A stretch of DNA of 8,058 bases from Anaerolineales bacterium (GCA_025966435.1 JAICRQ010000143.1:1-8058); one strand, 5' to 3'. Positions 1-6,554 are shown, counted from the stretch's first letter. Notes: generated by a model from the letters alone, not told the origin. Program-made: numbers and translations.

Positions 1-634
1 CAGGTAATTTGGTCACACTTTTTGCTTTGACCAGATCATCTTTGTCAGGGTTTCTACCGGTAAACTGACTGGTAACAATCACTCCATCCACCAGAAAGAA
101 CTCTGCCTGCATGATTTCATCTGTTATATCCAGGTCAATGGTGAGGGAATGTGATCCGTGTTTTTTCTTGACATCGGCAAATATTTTGATGTGGTCCGCA
201 TCTAATTCTTTTCTGCGCCGTAATATTTTTCCCGCCGACCCGTTTATGACTCCACTTCCTCCTACGTGAGCAAAGACATAGGCCTCTACCCGGATGTAAT
301 CCAGATCTGCTTCTGCCGCAATTTCCAAAGAGGTAATATTTGCCGCTTCCAGCATTTGAATCCCAATTGGTCCTTCAAACCGCGTTCTGACCTCTTTAGC
401 AATTTTGGTCATGAGCGCAATGCCTCGTTCATCCAGGGGAGGCTGGATATAAGGCAAGTCGTGATCATTTTCTAGCAGGATACTATCCACACCTGACTGT
501 TTGTAGTGCTCCACGTCAGACAAAGCCTGATCGATTACCCTCTGGTCATCACCATCATACAAAGGCGACCCCGGAAGGGGTAAGACCGCAATCATGGCGG
601 CTAAGAATTTGGGAGGAAGAATTCTTATGTTCAT
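1..634 (-). CDS. BtpA/SgcQ-family TIM-barrel protein, 3' part cut by the window edge
   Basis: Reading the minus strand from the ATG at 634 gives 211 codons without a stop to base 1, so the C-terminal part of the barrel lies outside. Family hallmarks are visible: VLPLPGSP at residues 17-24, GVDSILLEND (48-57), PIGIQMLEAAN (89-99), the IRVEAYVFAHVG segment (114-125), LRRRKEL (138-144), ADVKKKHGSH (153-162) and DGVIVTSQFTG (183-193). BtpA is named for a role in photosystem I accumulation in cyanobacteria and SgcQ for an E. coli sugar-operon protein, but the family is widespread and its reaction is not settled, so no specific role can be given. The start is uncertain: ATG 634 has no good ribosome site, and an in-frame ATG at 595 would begin just before the PLPGSP motif. 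A weak -10-like TATACT lies at 654-659. The gene is AT-richer than those to the right. Family assignment is firm, function is not. Confidence 0.82.
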   Translation of the reverse strand, partial: MNIRILPPKFLAAMIAVLPLPGSPLYDGDDQRVIDQALSDVEHYKQSGVDSILLENDHDLPYIQPPLDERGIALMTKIAKEVRTRFEGPIGIQMLEAANITSLEIAAEADLDYIRVEAYVFAHVGGSGVINGSAGKILRRRKELDADHIKIFADVKKKHGSHSLTIDLDITDEIMQAEFFLVDGVIVTSQFTGRNPDKDDLVKAKSVTKLP

Positions 635-754
635 TCTTGATAATCTTTCGGAGAGTATATCAAATATCACTTGGACAAGAACTATTTCCTAAACCACACT
701 TGATCATTAGCTATTAATTTTCTGCAGCAATTCCTACGCAGTTCATTAAATCTA

Positions 755-784
755 AACGCCCTGAGTTTTTTAGACTAGGGCGTT
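755..784 (-). terminator. Hairpin terminator behind the tRNA-Lys gene
   Basis: Arms 755-762 (AACGCCCT) and 777-784 (AGGGCGTT) pair perfectly. Inside them AGT (764-766) and ACT (774-776) add three pairs around a T-rich loop, with one bulged G. It lies 7 bases beyond the 3' end of the tRNA, where transcription should stop. The T-run after the stem is weak on the minus strand (TAGATTT) and about as weak on the plus strand (ATTTTG). It also separates the tRNA from the btpA-like gene, which therefore probably has its own promoter. Confidence 0.6.
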
Positions 785-790
785 ATTTTG

Positions 791-862
<72 letters not shown>

Positions 863-881
863 ATATCGCTTATTCAACGCA

Positions 882-943
882 GCCGATAGACCTACTAAAT
901 TAAGAGTCAATGCCCGGTTGTGGAGTTTGTCGGCCGTTTTTTT
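882..943 (+). other. Long-loop hairpin with T-tract upstream of the tRNA
   Basis: Bases 882-891 (GCCGATAGAC) pair with 925-934 (GTTTGTCGGC) over 10 bp with two G-U pairs in plus-strand RNA, around a 33-base loop. Seven T residues follow at 937-943. On the plus strand this resembles a long-loop intrinsic terminator that would block transcription entering the 1046 gene from the left. On the minus strand the same bases fall in the leader of the tRNA transcript and could fold before processing. No plus-strand gene upstream needs a terminator, so its role is open. Confidence 0.35.
899..910. repeat. 12-base direct repeat of the tRNA-Lys anticodon loop region
   Basis: ATTAAGAGTCAA at 899-910 is identical to 825-836 inside the tRNA, which covers most of the anticodon loop and part of its stem; the two copies are 74 bases apart. 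It may be a remnant of a duplicated or recombined tRNA. Equally it may be chance, because on the minus strand the copy contains TTGACT, a possible -35 element with a weak TATCGG 16 bases on (883-888). No further tRNA-like sequence surrounds the copy convincingly. Confidence 0.45.
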
Positions 944-954
944 ATGCGCACGGT

Positions 955-982
955 ATTATACCCGATGCGGAACGCGTGTCAA
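955..982 (-). promoter_or_regulatory. Near-consensus sigma70-type promoter for tRNA-Lys
   Basis: On the minus strand TTGACA (977-982) is followed after 16 bases by TATAAT (955-960); both hexamers match the housekeeping consensus exactly. Transcription would start near 948, giving the tRNA a leader of about 85 bases that must be trimmed, for example by RNase P. It stands back-to-back with the plus-strand promoter of the 1046 gene. Confidence 0.7.
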
Positions 983-995
983 TAATGGATGCTAA

Positions 996-1024
996 TCTTT
1001 GTGTGCCCATATTCCCTGTATAAT
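996..1024 (+). promoter_or_regulatory. Promoter for the DUF389-like gene
   Basis: TATAAT at 1019-1024 is a perfect -10 hexamer. The -35 region is poor (TCTTTG at 996-1001 with a 17-base spacer). Transcription would start around 1031, only about 15 bases before the ATG at 1046, so the message would have a very short leader without a good ribosome site. Confidence 0.45.
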
Positions 1025-1045
1025 TGGGCAGCCAGGTCCATCTAA

Positions 1046-2332
1046 ATGAGCTATTCAGAGACGTCATCATCGCCTCATTCTGAGGATACACCAGAATTTG
1101 TTTCTGCGCGCGCACGCCGCCGGCGCGCCTTGCGCCGCGCCCAGTTCCCTACAGATGAAGCCGGTCGCGCCGAGCTGTTCGCGCACCTGGTTCGTCGCGC
1201 TTTTCCCTCGTATGAGTTGTTTGTCTTTTCGTTAGTCGCCGGGGCGATTTTAGGACTCGGATACTTATTCAACGCGCAGGCATTTCTGATCTTCGGCATT
1301 CTCGTGGCGCCCCTGCTGACTCCCTGGGTCGGTACGACGCTTTCGATTGTCGCCGGGGCGCTTCGTCTCTTCCTACAGACATTCACCGCCCTGCTAATCA
1401 GTGCTCTGATCGTATTCCTCGGCGCGTGGCTCGCCGGCTTCGCTTCACGTCCTTTCCAACCCATCACCCTGAACGAAGCCTTTATTCATAGCCGCCTATG
1501 GTGGTATGACCTGGTCGCGCTCACGATCGGGGCAATCCTCATCACGGTCTCATTTGTACGCTCCGAGGATCGTCCCTATCTCCCCAGCGCGCTACTGGCG
1601 TATGAGCTGTTTCTCCCGCTTTCCGCGGCAGGCTTCGGGCTGGGCAGCGGTGTGGGACTGGGAGAGATCTGGCCACACGGATTGTTTGTCTTCTTCGTCC
1701 ATCTGGCGTGGGCAACCATACTTGGACTCCTGACCCTGTTCTTCCTGCGGTTCTATCCCACCTCATTCGGCGGATTTGTCTTTACTGGACTCATCGCAAT
1801 TGCCCTGATCATAGTCATTGTCATTTATACAGACTTTGGGAATTGGATCGGGATACAGACCGGGCTCACGCCGCCGACGCCTGTTACCGTTATTGAATCG
1901 ACAGCCACTTTCTCCGCGATCCCATCCATGACATCCTCGGCTTCCGCCACGCGGGAAACGCCCGCCATCCCCGCGCCTGTGAGCACGGCTTCACGCACAG
2001 CCCGACCCTCCTCCACACCTGCCACTCTTCCTGCAACAGAAACATCCACGGCAACCGTGACCGCTGAACCGACACCGATTCTGGCTGTGATACGCGCGGC
2101 AGAAGGCGGTGGCGCATTCATCCGTGAGCAGCCAGGCGGGCAAGCGTTGATCACGCTTGCCAACGGCGCGACCGTCACGATTGTCCCCAACGACTTTCAG
2201 GAAGTGAATGGCATCATCTGGGTTCATGTGCTTGCGCGTGTGGAGGACCGGCAGGTGGAGGGCTGGATACTCCAAACTCTGTTACAAACTGCCACGCCCA
2301 TCGCAGACTGGCAGCCTTCGCCTACACCATAA
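1046..2332 (+). CDS. DUF389-like multi-pass membrane protein with C-terminal SH3b domain
   Basis: The 428-residue protein has three parts. A basic N-terminal segment (RARRRRALRR, about 22-31) precedes about seven hydrophobic segments (roughly 57-76, 80-98, 110-132, 153-171, 180-200, 211-235, 242-262). The stretch FGILVAPLLTPWVG (83-96) resembles the conserved helix of DUF389 membrane proteins, whose function is unknown. Residues 275-343 form a Thr/Ser/Pro/Ala-rich linker. Residues about 346-412 look like a bacterial SH3 domain (AFIREQPGG, LANGATVTIV, IIWVHVLA, GWILQTLLQ). With a cytoplasmic N-terminus, seven helices would place the linker and SH3b outside the cell, where such domains often bind cell-wall peptides or glycan. 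The start is fixed by an in-frame TAA immediately upstream (1043-1045). DUF389 assignment is moderate, SH3b assignment stronger. A transport or wall-sensing role would be only inference. Confidence 0.75.
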   Translation: MSYSETSSSPHSEDTPEFVSARARRRRALRRAQFPTDEAGRAELFAHLVRRAFPSYELFVFSLVAGAILGLGYLFNAQAFLIFGILVAPLLTPWVGTTLSIVAGALRLFLQTFTALLISALIVFLGAWLAGFASRPFQPITLNEAFIHSRLWWYDLVALTIGAILITVSFVRSEDRPYLPSALLAYELFLPLSAAGFGLGSGVGLGEIWPHGLFVFFVHLAWATILGLLTLFFLRFYPTSFGGFVFTGLIAIALIIVIVIYTDFGNWIGIQTGLTPPTPVTVIESTATFSAIPSMTSSASATRETPAIPAPVSTASRTARPSSTPATLPATETSTATVTAEPTPILAVIRAAEGGGAFIREQPGGQALITLANGATVTIVPNDFQEVNGIIWVHVLARVEDRQVEGWILQTLLQTATPIADWQPSPTP

Positions 2333-2338
2333 ATACTT

Positions 2339-2373
2339 TAGTTCTTCCAGCAGTTGAACTGCTGGAAGAACTA
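2339..2373. repeat. Perfect 17-bp inverted repeat between the membrane-protein and mutase genes
   Basis: Arms 2339-2355 and 2357-2373 are exact reverse complements with a single G between them (TAGTTCTTCCAGCAGTT on the left). It begins 7 bases after the stop codon at 2330-2332 and ends 7 bases before the AAGGAG ribosome site (2381-2386) of the next gene. Neither side carries a T-run, so it is not a standard intrinsic terminator. It could be a dispersed palindromic repeat, an operator, or an RNA stem that limits read-through or protects an mRNA end. Confidence 0.7.
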
Positions 2374-2390
2374 TTACACCAAGGAGCTTT

Positions 2391-3851
2391 ATGCCAATTC
2401 ACTTTGGAACTGACGGCTGGAGAGCCGTTGTCTCAGACACGTTTACGTTCGATAATCTGCGCATTCTCACCCAGGCGATTGCTGACGCGATTGGCTCCGA
2501 TCACTGGGATAAATCGGGGAACGGCGGTCCCTGCCCAGACCCGCGAAAGATTGTGGTGGGCTTCGATACGCGCTTTCTTTCCGACCGCTACGCAGGGGAA
2601 GTGGCGCGCGTGCTGGCGGCAAATGGATACACGGTGCTGCTCGCGCAATCCGACGCGCCGACGCCCGCCATTTCGTATGCCGTTAAGCATCAGTGCGCGA
2701 TCGCGGGCGTGATGATCACTGCATCCCACAATGCGCCGCGCTACAACGGAGTCAAGCTGAAAGGCGCGTTCGGTGGCTCTGCCTTATCCGAACAATGCCG
2801 ACGTGTGGAAGTCTATATCAATGACAACGAGCAGCAGGCGCGCGGTCCCAACCTGATGGATTTCAAAAAGGCGCGCGAAGCTGGCCTGATTCAAAAATTC
2901 AATCCCCTCCCCGCCTACTTCGACCAATTGCGAACCTTGATCAACACGGATGTAATTGCAGAGAACCCACGGCGTTTTGTGGTCGATGCGATGTACGGTG
3001 CGGGACGCGGCGTAATCAAGTCCTTCCTGCAAGGGACCGGCTGTGAGATCGCCGAGATACGCGGAGAGATGAACCCGGGGTTTGGGGGCGTACATCCGGA
3101 ACCGATCGCCAAATACCTGGGAGCGTTGGCTTCTGCGATCAGCTCAGGGATGGGCGATTTTGGCATAGTGACCGATGGCGACGCTGACCGAATTGGCGCC
3201 ATGGACGAACGTGCCACATTTGTCGATCCACACAAGATCATGGCGTTGTCGTTGAAGTATCTTGTTGAAACACGCGGTTGGACAGGTTCCGTCGTGCGGA
3301 CCGTTTCGACCACTCGCATGATCGACCGCCTGGCAGGACGCTACGGACTCAAACTTCACGAAACGCCGGTAGGATTCAATCACATCGCCGATTGCATGAT
3401 GTCTGAAGATGTGCTGATCGGCGGCGAAGAATCTGGCGGTATCTCCTTTAAAGGACACATCCCCGAAGGGGATGGACCCGCGATGGGATTACTGCTTGTG
3501 GAGATGCTCGCGGCATCCGGCAAGACTCTGCATGCCCTCGTCGAAGAACTGCTCGAGGATGTGGGACCCGCCTTTTACGAACGCGTGGACCTGCGCCTAA
3601 GCCGTCCGGTGGCAAAGGCAGAGATGACGGAATTCCTCACGAAACGAGCCCCATCAGAGATTGGTGGGCAGACGGTTTGCGATGTCAGCCAGCGCGATGG
3701 CGTCAAATACATTATGTTCGACGACTCGTGGCTGCTCATTCGCCCATCCGGCACGGAGCCTGTGCTGCGTGTTTACGCCGAAGGACGTACACAGCCGATG
3801 GTGAAGGCATTGTTGAAGTATGGAGAACAGGTGGCGGAAAGCGTCGTGTAA
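2391..3851 (+). CDS. Alpha-D-phosphohexomutase (phosphoglucomutase/phosphomannomutase family)
   Basis: This 486-residue cytoplasmic enzyme interconverts hexose 1-phosphate and hexose 6-phosphate through a phosphoserine. All four signature loops are present: TASHN at 110-114 with the phosphorylated Ser112, the Mg-binding DGDADR at 262-267, the sugar-selecting GGEESGG at 344-350, and the phosphate-binding RPSGTEPVLR at 451-460. The N-terminal FGTDGWR (5-11) and the length are typical of the family. The GEESGG loop favours glucose/mannose phosphates over the glucosamine-specific GlmM type, but sequence alone does not fix the substrate. The ATG has a strong AAGGAG site 4 bases upstream. A probable operon partner, the 3'-phosphatase gene, starts 54 bases after its stop. 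Products could feed glycogen, wall glycan or nucleotide-sugar pathways. Codon use is GC-rich, like its left neighbour. Confidence 0.93.
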   Translation: MPIHFGTDGWRAVVSDTFTFDNLRILTQAIADAIGSDHWDKSGNGGPCPDPRKIVVGFDTRFLSDRYAGEVARVLAANGYTVLLAQSDAPTPAISYAVKHQCAIAGVMITASHNAPRYNGVKLKGAFGGSALSEQCRRVEVYINDNEQQARGPNLMDFKKAREAGLIQKFNPLPAYFDQLRTLINTDVIAENPRRFVVDAMYGAGRGVIKSFLQGTGCEIAEIRGEMNPGFGGVHPEPIAKYLGALASAISSGMGDFGIVTDGDADRIGAMDERATFVDPHKIMALSLKYLVETRGWTGSVVRTVSTTRMIDRLAGRYGLKLHETPVGFNHIADCMMSEDVLIGGEESGGISFKGHIPEGDGPAMGLLLVEMLAASGKTLHALVEELLEDVGPAFYERVDLRLSRPVAKAEMTEFLTKRAPSEIGGQTVCDVSQRDGVKYIMFDDSWLLIRPSGTEPVLRVYAEGRTQPMVKALLKYGEQVAESVV

Positions 3852-3894
3852 ATAGTCAATGTAATTGCGAGGAGGAGTGCAGCGACATGTGGTT

Positions 3895-3899
3895 AGGAG
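3895..3899 (+). promoter_or_regulatory. Ribosome site fixing a GTG start
   Basis: AGGAG sits 6 bases before the GTG at 3906. With the in-frame TGA at 3900-3902 immediately upstream, it leaves GTG as the only sensible start of the phosphatase gene. Confidence 0.75.
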
Positions 3900-3905
3900 T
3901 GATTT

Positions 3906-4343
3906 GTGGCAGCTGAAATCGTCATCTTCGATATCGACGGTACGCTCGCGGATGTATCCGAGCGAATCCACCACGTAAGGAAAAAGCCGAAGAACTGGAA
4001 TGCCTTCTTTCAGGGCATGGCGCAGGATAAGGCAATTCATTCGATGGTACGTCTGTGCAATATCCTGTTTGCATCGGGCATTCACATCGTCCTATGCTCG
4101 GGCAGGAATGAAGAACACCGAACACAAACTATGGAGTGGCTCGCGCAACAAGGCGTCAATTACCATGATCTATTGTTGAGAAAAGTTAACGATCGCCGCA
4201 GTGACACAGAGGTCAAGCGCGACCTGCTTGCGACGCTGGACAAAAGCAAAATCCTGTTTGTTGTGGAAGATCGCAGCCGCGTAGTGGAGATGTGGCGCTC
4301 AGAAGGTCTGGTCTGTTTGCAGTGCGCGCCGGGAGAGTTCTAG
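3906..4343 (+). CDS. Stand-alone polynucleotide 3'-phosphatase domain (PNKP type, HAD fold)
   Basis: The 145-residue protein matches the phosphatase half of T4 polynucleotide kinase. Motif I is FDIDGTLAD (8-16, nucleophile Asp9 and acid/base Asp11). Motif II is CSGR (64-67). A Lys-containing segment (VKRDLL, 103-108) fits motif III. The end EDRSRVVEMW (121-130), followed by a GEF terminus, closely parallels the DDR..VVEMWR segment and final GDF of the T4 enzyme. That family removes 3'-phosphates or 2',3'-cyclic phosphates from DNA or RNA ends before ligation. The usual Asp-Asp of motif IV is Glu121-Asp122 here, a conservative change. There is no kinase domain and no ligase gene nearby. The GTG start is set by AGGAG at 3895-3899, 6 bases away, and by an in-frame TGA directly upstream (3900-3902). 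The last 45 bases overlap the end of the opposing radical SAM gene. A nucleotide-specific HAD phosphatase is the alternative. Confidence 0.8.
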   Translation: MAAEIVIFDIDGTLADVSERIHHVRKKPKNWNAFFQGMAQDKAIHSMVRLCNILFASGIHIVLCSGRNEEHRTQTMEWLAQQGVNYHDLLLRKVNDRRSDTEVKRDLLATLDKSKILFVVEDRSRVVEMWRSEGLVCLQCAPGEF

Positions 4344-5816
4344 TTCGGAATTCAAAGCCGTACCATGCAAGGTTTTCATACTTCCCTGCGGTGAAAACTT
4401 CGTTTCAAAGAAAAACTCAAAGATCTCTGCCAGCAGGACCTTGATGCCCACCCACATCGAGTGGCGCATGATCTGAAGGTAGCGCTTATCTTTTCCGAAC
4501 GCTAAACGTTTCAACGCTTTCGGGCGAAGGTGGAAAAGAATCTCCGTCAGTTTCACACCAAGAAATAACTCGAATGGTTTTAGATAACGAGTCGCAAGCA
4601 CCTGGTTGCGATAGGACCATTTATCGAGGTCGATCTGAATTACTTGATATGCATCCGTGGATCTTCCCTGCGCGGTCCAGAAGTGCGGGGTGAGGTACAT
4701 GGCGTTGAGGATGTCCGAGTCGAGTTTGAGCATGCCTTTGAATTTCTGAAGGATCGTCTTCCAGCTTTCCTCTTCCAAACCATAAATGATATTTGTGAGG
4801 CTGATAATATTGTTCTCTCGCAAAAGCCGCACAGCTTCTTTTGAAACCTCGAATGGATTGTTCTTGCGAATATTCGTCACCACTTCATCGTTCAACGTTT
4901 CGATTCCCATGACGATGTAATCCACCCCTGCACGTTTATAGAGGGGAATCAAGTCCGCGTCTCGTACGACGTCCGCTGCGGTCATGTTGAGGTTGAGGGA
5001 AAGGCCGAGGTCGGCTTCGGCGATCAATTCAAGGATTCGTTTCGCGACCTCCCGGTCTGCGGCAAAATTCTCATCAGCAAACCAGACGATTTTCACGCCA
5101 TATTGGTTTGCCAGAATCTTCAACTGCTCCACGATATTCTCCGGACTGCGGTGCCTCCACTTCTTCCAGAACATCCATTGACCGCAATATGTGCAGGTCA
5201 ACGTGCAGCCGCGGCTGAATTGCAATCCTGCGGCGTTCTTGAAGCCGAACATGGAATAACGTTGCCAATCGACGAGCTCCCAGCCAGGACGATATTCATC
5301 CAGGTTTTTAATCGGTGTACGCGAGCGATTGACGATGACCTCTTTCCCTCTGCGCCAGGTAACACCGTCTACGTAGCTGAGATCGTCTGTTTTCTCCCAG
5401 GTACGGATCAAGCCCACAATCGTCTGTTCCCCTTCTCCACGTACGATCGCGTCGATCTCCTCACACTCAGCCATCACAACCTGATGTGCATACGAAGGAT
5501 ATACGCCACCGTATACCACACGGAGATGCGGGAGCTTTTGATGAATTGCTTTTATTGTTTTGATCGCGATCTTATGTGCTGCTGTGGAACCCGAATGCCC
5601 TAGCAGGATATAGTCTGCGTGGAAATCAGTAATTTCCTTGATCAGCCGCGGAAACGACCATCCGTATAAATCATGATCGATCAATTTCACAGTAAAGCCT
5701 GCATCGATCAGCGGTCCCCCGACACTGACGAGCCCAAGCGGAATGAGATACCCTAACCCATTTGCATTGGCAATGAAGTGCCTTGCCGGATTTATTAATA
5801 TAATTCTCCCAGCCAT
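4299..5816 (-). CDS. Cobalamin-binding radical SAM protein, BchE-like (Mg-protoporphyrin ester cyclase family)
   Basis: Read from ATG 5816, the protein has 505 residues. Residues 1-135 form a B12-binding-type Rossmann domain (IILINPARH 5-13, LLGHSGS 71-77, YGGVYPSYAH 102-111, VRGEGE 125-130). The radical SAM core follows with the cluster motif C204-x3-C208-x2-C211 inside SRGCTLTCTYCGQW, then WRHRSPENI (220-228) and WFADENF (245-251). The C-terminal region YRNQVLATRYLKP (402-414) with LRPKALKRL (430-438) resembles the distinctive tail of BchE, the anaerobic cyclase that forms the chlorophyll fifth ring; homologues also occur in non-phototrophs. The usual DxHxxG cobalamin motif is not evident; IDHDLYGW (46-53) occupies that place, so B12 may bind base-off without His, as in some relatives. 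The start was chosen because AAGGAGG lies 4 bases upstream and a promoter (5860-5887) lies downstream of the next ATG at 5915, which would add 33 residues. Substrate unknown. Confidence 0.8.
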   Translation of the reverse strand: MAGRIILINPARHFIANANGLGYLIPLGLVSVGGPLIDAGFTVKLIDHDLYGWSFPRLIKEITDFHADYILLGHSGSTAAHKIAIKTIKAIHQKLPHLRVVYGGVYPSYAHQVVMAECEEIDAIVRGEGEQTIVGLIRTWEKTDDLSYVDGVTWRRGKEVIVNRSRTPIKNLDEYRPGWELVDWQRYSMFGFKNAAGLQFSRGCTLTCTYCGQWMFWKKWRHRSPENIVEQLKILANQYGVKIVWFADENFAADREVAKRILELIAEADLGLSLNLNMTAADVVRDADLIPLYKRAGVDYIVMGIETLNDEVVTNIRKNNPFEVSKEAVRLLRENNIISLTNIIYGLEEESWKTILQKFKGMLKLDSDILNAMYLTPHFWTAQGRSTDAYQVIQIDLDKWSYRNQVLATRYLKPFELFLGVKLTEILFHLRPKALKRLAFGKDKRYLQIMRHSMWVGIKVLLAEIFEFFFETKFSPQGSMKTLHGTALNSELELSRRALQTDQTF

Positions 5817-5820
5817 CTCG

Positions 5821-5827
5821 CCTCCTT
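5821..5827 (-). promoter_or_regulatory. Strong ribosome site that decides the radical SAM start
   Basis: On the minus strand AAGGAGG is 4 bases before ATG 5816. It supports a 505-residue protein rather than the 538-residue reading from ATG 5915, whose extra residues show no family motif. Confidence 0.85.
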
Positions 5828-5859
5828 GAATTGGACAATGCAGACCTTCTTTATTGTGA

Positions 5860-5887
5860 ATTTTATCACTATTAGACGATTTGTCAA
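5860..5887 (-). promoter_or_regulatory. Promoter for the BchE-like gene
   Basis: TTGACA (5882-5887, minus strand) and TAAAAT (5860-5865) are 16 bases apart, close to housekeeping consensus. Transcription would begin near 5853, leaving a leader of about 37 bases with the AAGGAGG site in it. A second TTGACG sits just upstream. The gene therefore forms its own unit, separated from the gene to its right by the terminator at 5969-6004. Confidence 0.65.
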
Positions 5888-5968
5888 GTACGTCAAGATG
5901 GCATCCTGACAACACTAACGTTCATACACTGGCGGTTTGATAACCCGCCCCACAGTCAAAGTCAAAAC

Positions 5969-6004
5969 AAAGACCCTGAAAGCTTTGCAGCCTTCAGGGT
6001 CTTT
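5969..6004 (-). terminator. Strong intrinsic terminator after the LPNTG-protein gene
   Basis: A 12-bp perfect stem joins AAAGACCCTGAA (5969-5980) and TTCAGGGTCTTT (5993-6004) around a 12-base loop. It begins 20 bases after the stop codon of the 6024 gene. On the minus strand the stem runs into CTTTGTTTTG, and on the plus strand into CTTTTTA, so it could work in both directions. It insulates the radical SAM promoter from upstream transcription. Confidence 0.85.
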
Positions 6005-6023
6005 TTACATTAAAGGTAATTCA

Positions 6024-6554
6024 TTACGAGGGTGCAGATCTCAATCTTCTCACGAGGAAGATCACGGCGACGAGCGCAATGGCAACCAGCATTAAGCCTG
6101 GTGCGCCGAAATCGTCCACAAAGCCTGTGTTAGGCAGCGCAGTGGAGGTGGGAATAATCGTTTGTGTCGAGACAGCAATCTGAGTGAAAGCAGCGCCTAC
6201 GGTTGCCGTAGCAGGATTCGATGTGGCAGTAAATGTAGCCGTCGCTTCGGCGATCACCGGCGTATTGGTGGGAGGCACAGTGTTGGTCACGGCGGCGGTC
6301 TGAGTGAGGTTCTGTGCAATACTCGTCTGAGTTACGCCCGCTTGTACGGTCGCCTGCTGCTGAGTCACTTGCGCGATGACGGTTGCTTCATTTTGCTGGT
6401 TGGTGTTATTCCTGAGGAAAAAATACCCAACGATACACAGAAGCCCCAGAAGGACAAGCCCGCCGAGGATACCGGCGACGAGCAAAAATGTACGATTACT
6501 TGACTCTTCCGGTGGGTTGGGGTCATCGAACTCGGGATCATCATAGGTCGTCAT
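6024..6554 (-). CDS. Two-helix surface-type protein with LPNTG motif and basic tail
   Basis: The 176-residue protein starts with an acidic/proline segment (DDPEFDDPNPPEE, 5-17) and a first hydrophobic helix (about 23-47). A low-complexity Thr/Gln/Ala/Val region follows (about 55-138), of the kind often O-glycosylated or wall-spanning. Next come LPNTG (140-144), a second hydrophobic helix (152-168) and a basic tail (RRLR, 169-172). LPxTG, hydrophobic stretch and positive tail form the classic sortase recognition signal of wall-anchored proteins. The N-terminus looks like a membrane anchor rather than a cleavable signal peptide, because acidic residues precede it and no cleavage site is evident. 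No sortase gene lies in the window. The ATG has AGGAGAG 6 bases upstream. It lies 89 bases downstream of the 6644 gene on the same strand and may be co-transcribed. There is no recognisable enzymatic domain, so the function is unknown. Confidence 0.8.
   Translation of the reverse strand: MTTYDDPEFDDPNPPEESSNRTFLLVAGILGGLVLLGLLCIVGYFFLRNNTNQQNEATVIAQVTQQQATVQAGVTQTSIAQNLTQTAAVTNTVPPTNTPVIAEATATFTATSNPATATVGAAFTQIAVSTQTIIPTSTALPNTGFVDDFGAPGLMLVAIALVAVIFLVRRLRSAPS

Noticed and set aside
266..475. Plus-strand open frame of 69 codons
   Set aside because: It lies inside the minus-strand BtpA-family frame, which has clear family motifs. Its own translation shows none.
1075..1467. Minus-strand open frame of 130 codons
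   Set aside because: Arg/Ala/Ser-rich antisense shadow of the GC-rich membrane-protein gene; no domain or ribosome site.
5103..5603. Plus-strand open frame of 166 codons
   Set aside because: Entirely opposite the radical SAM coding region, including its cluster motif; it looks like an antisense shadow.
5817..5915. 33-residue N-terminal extension of the radical SAM protein
   Set aside because: It would begin upstream of the TTGACA/TAAAAT promoter, lacks a ribosome site and is not similar to the family; ATG 5816 has AAGGAGG.
5931..5949. Small GGCGG/CCGCC inverted repeat
   Set aside because: Only five to seven pairs and no T-run; too weak to call a terminator or operator.
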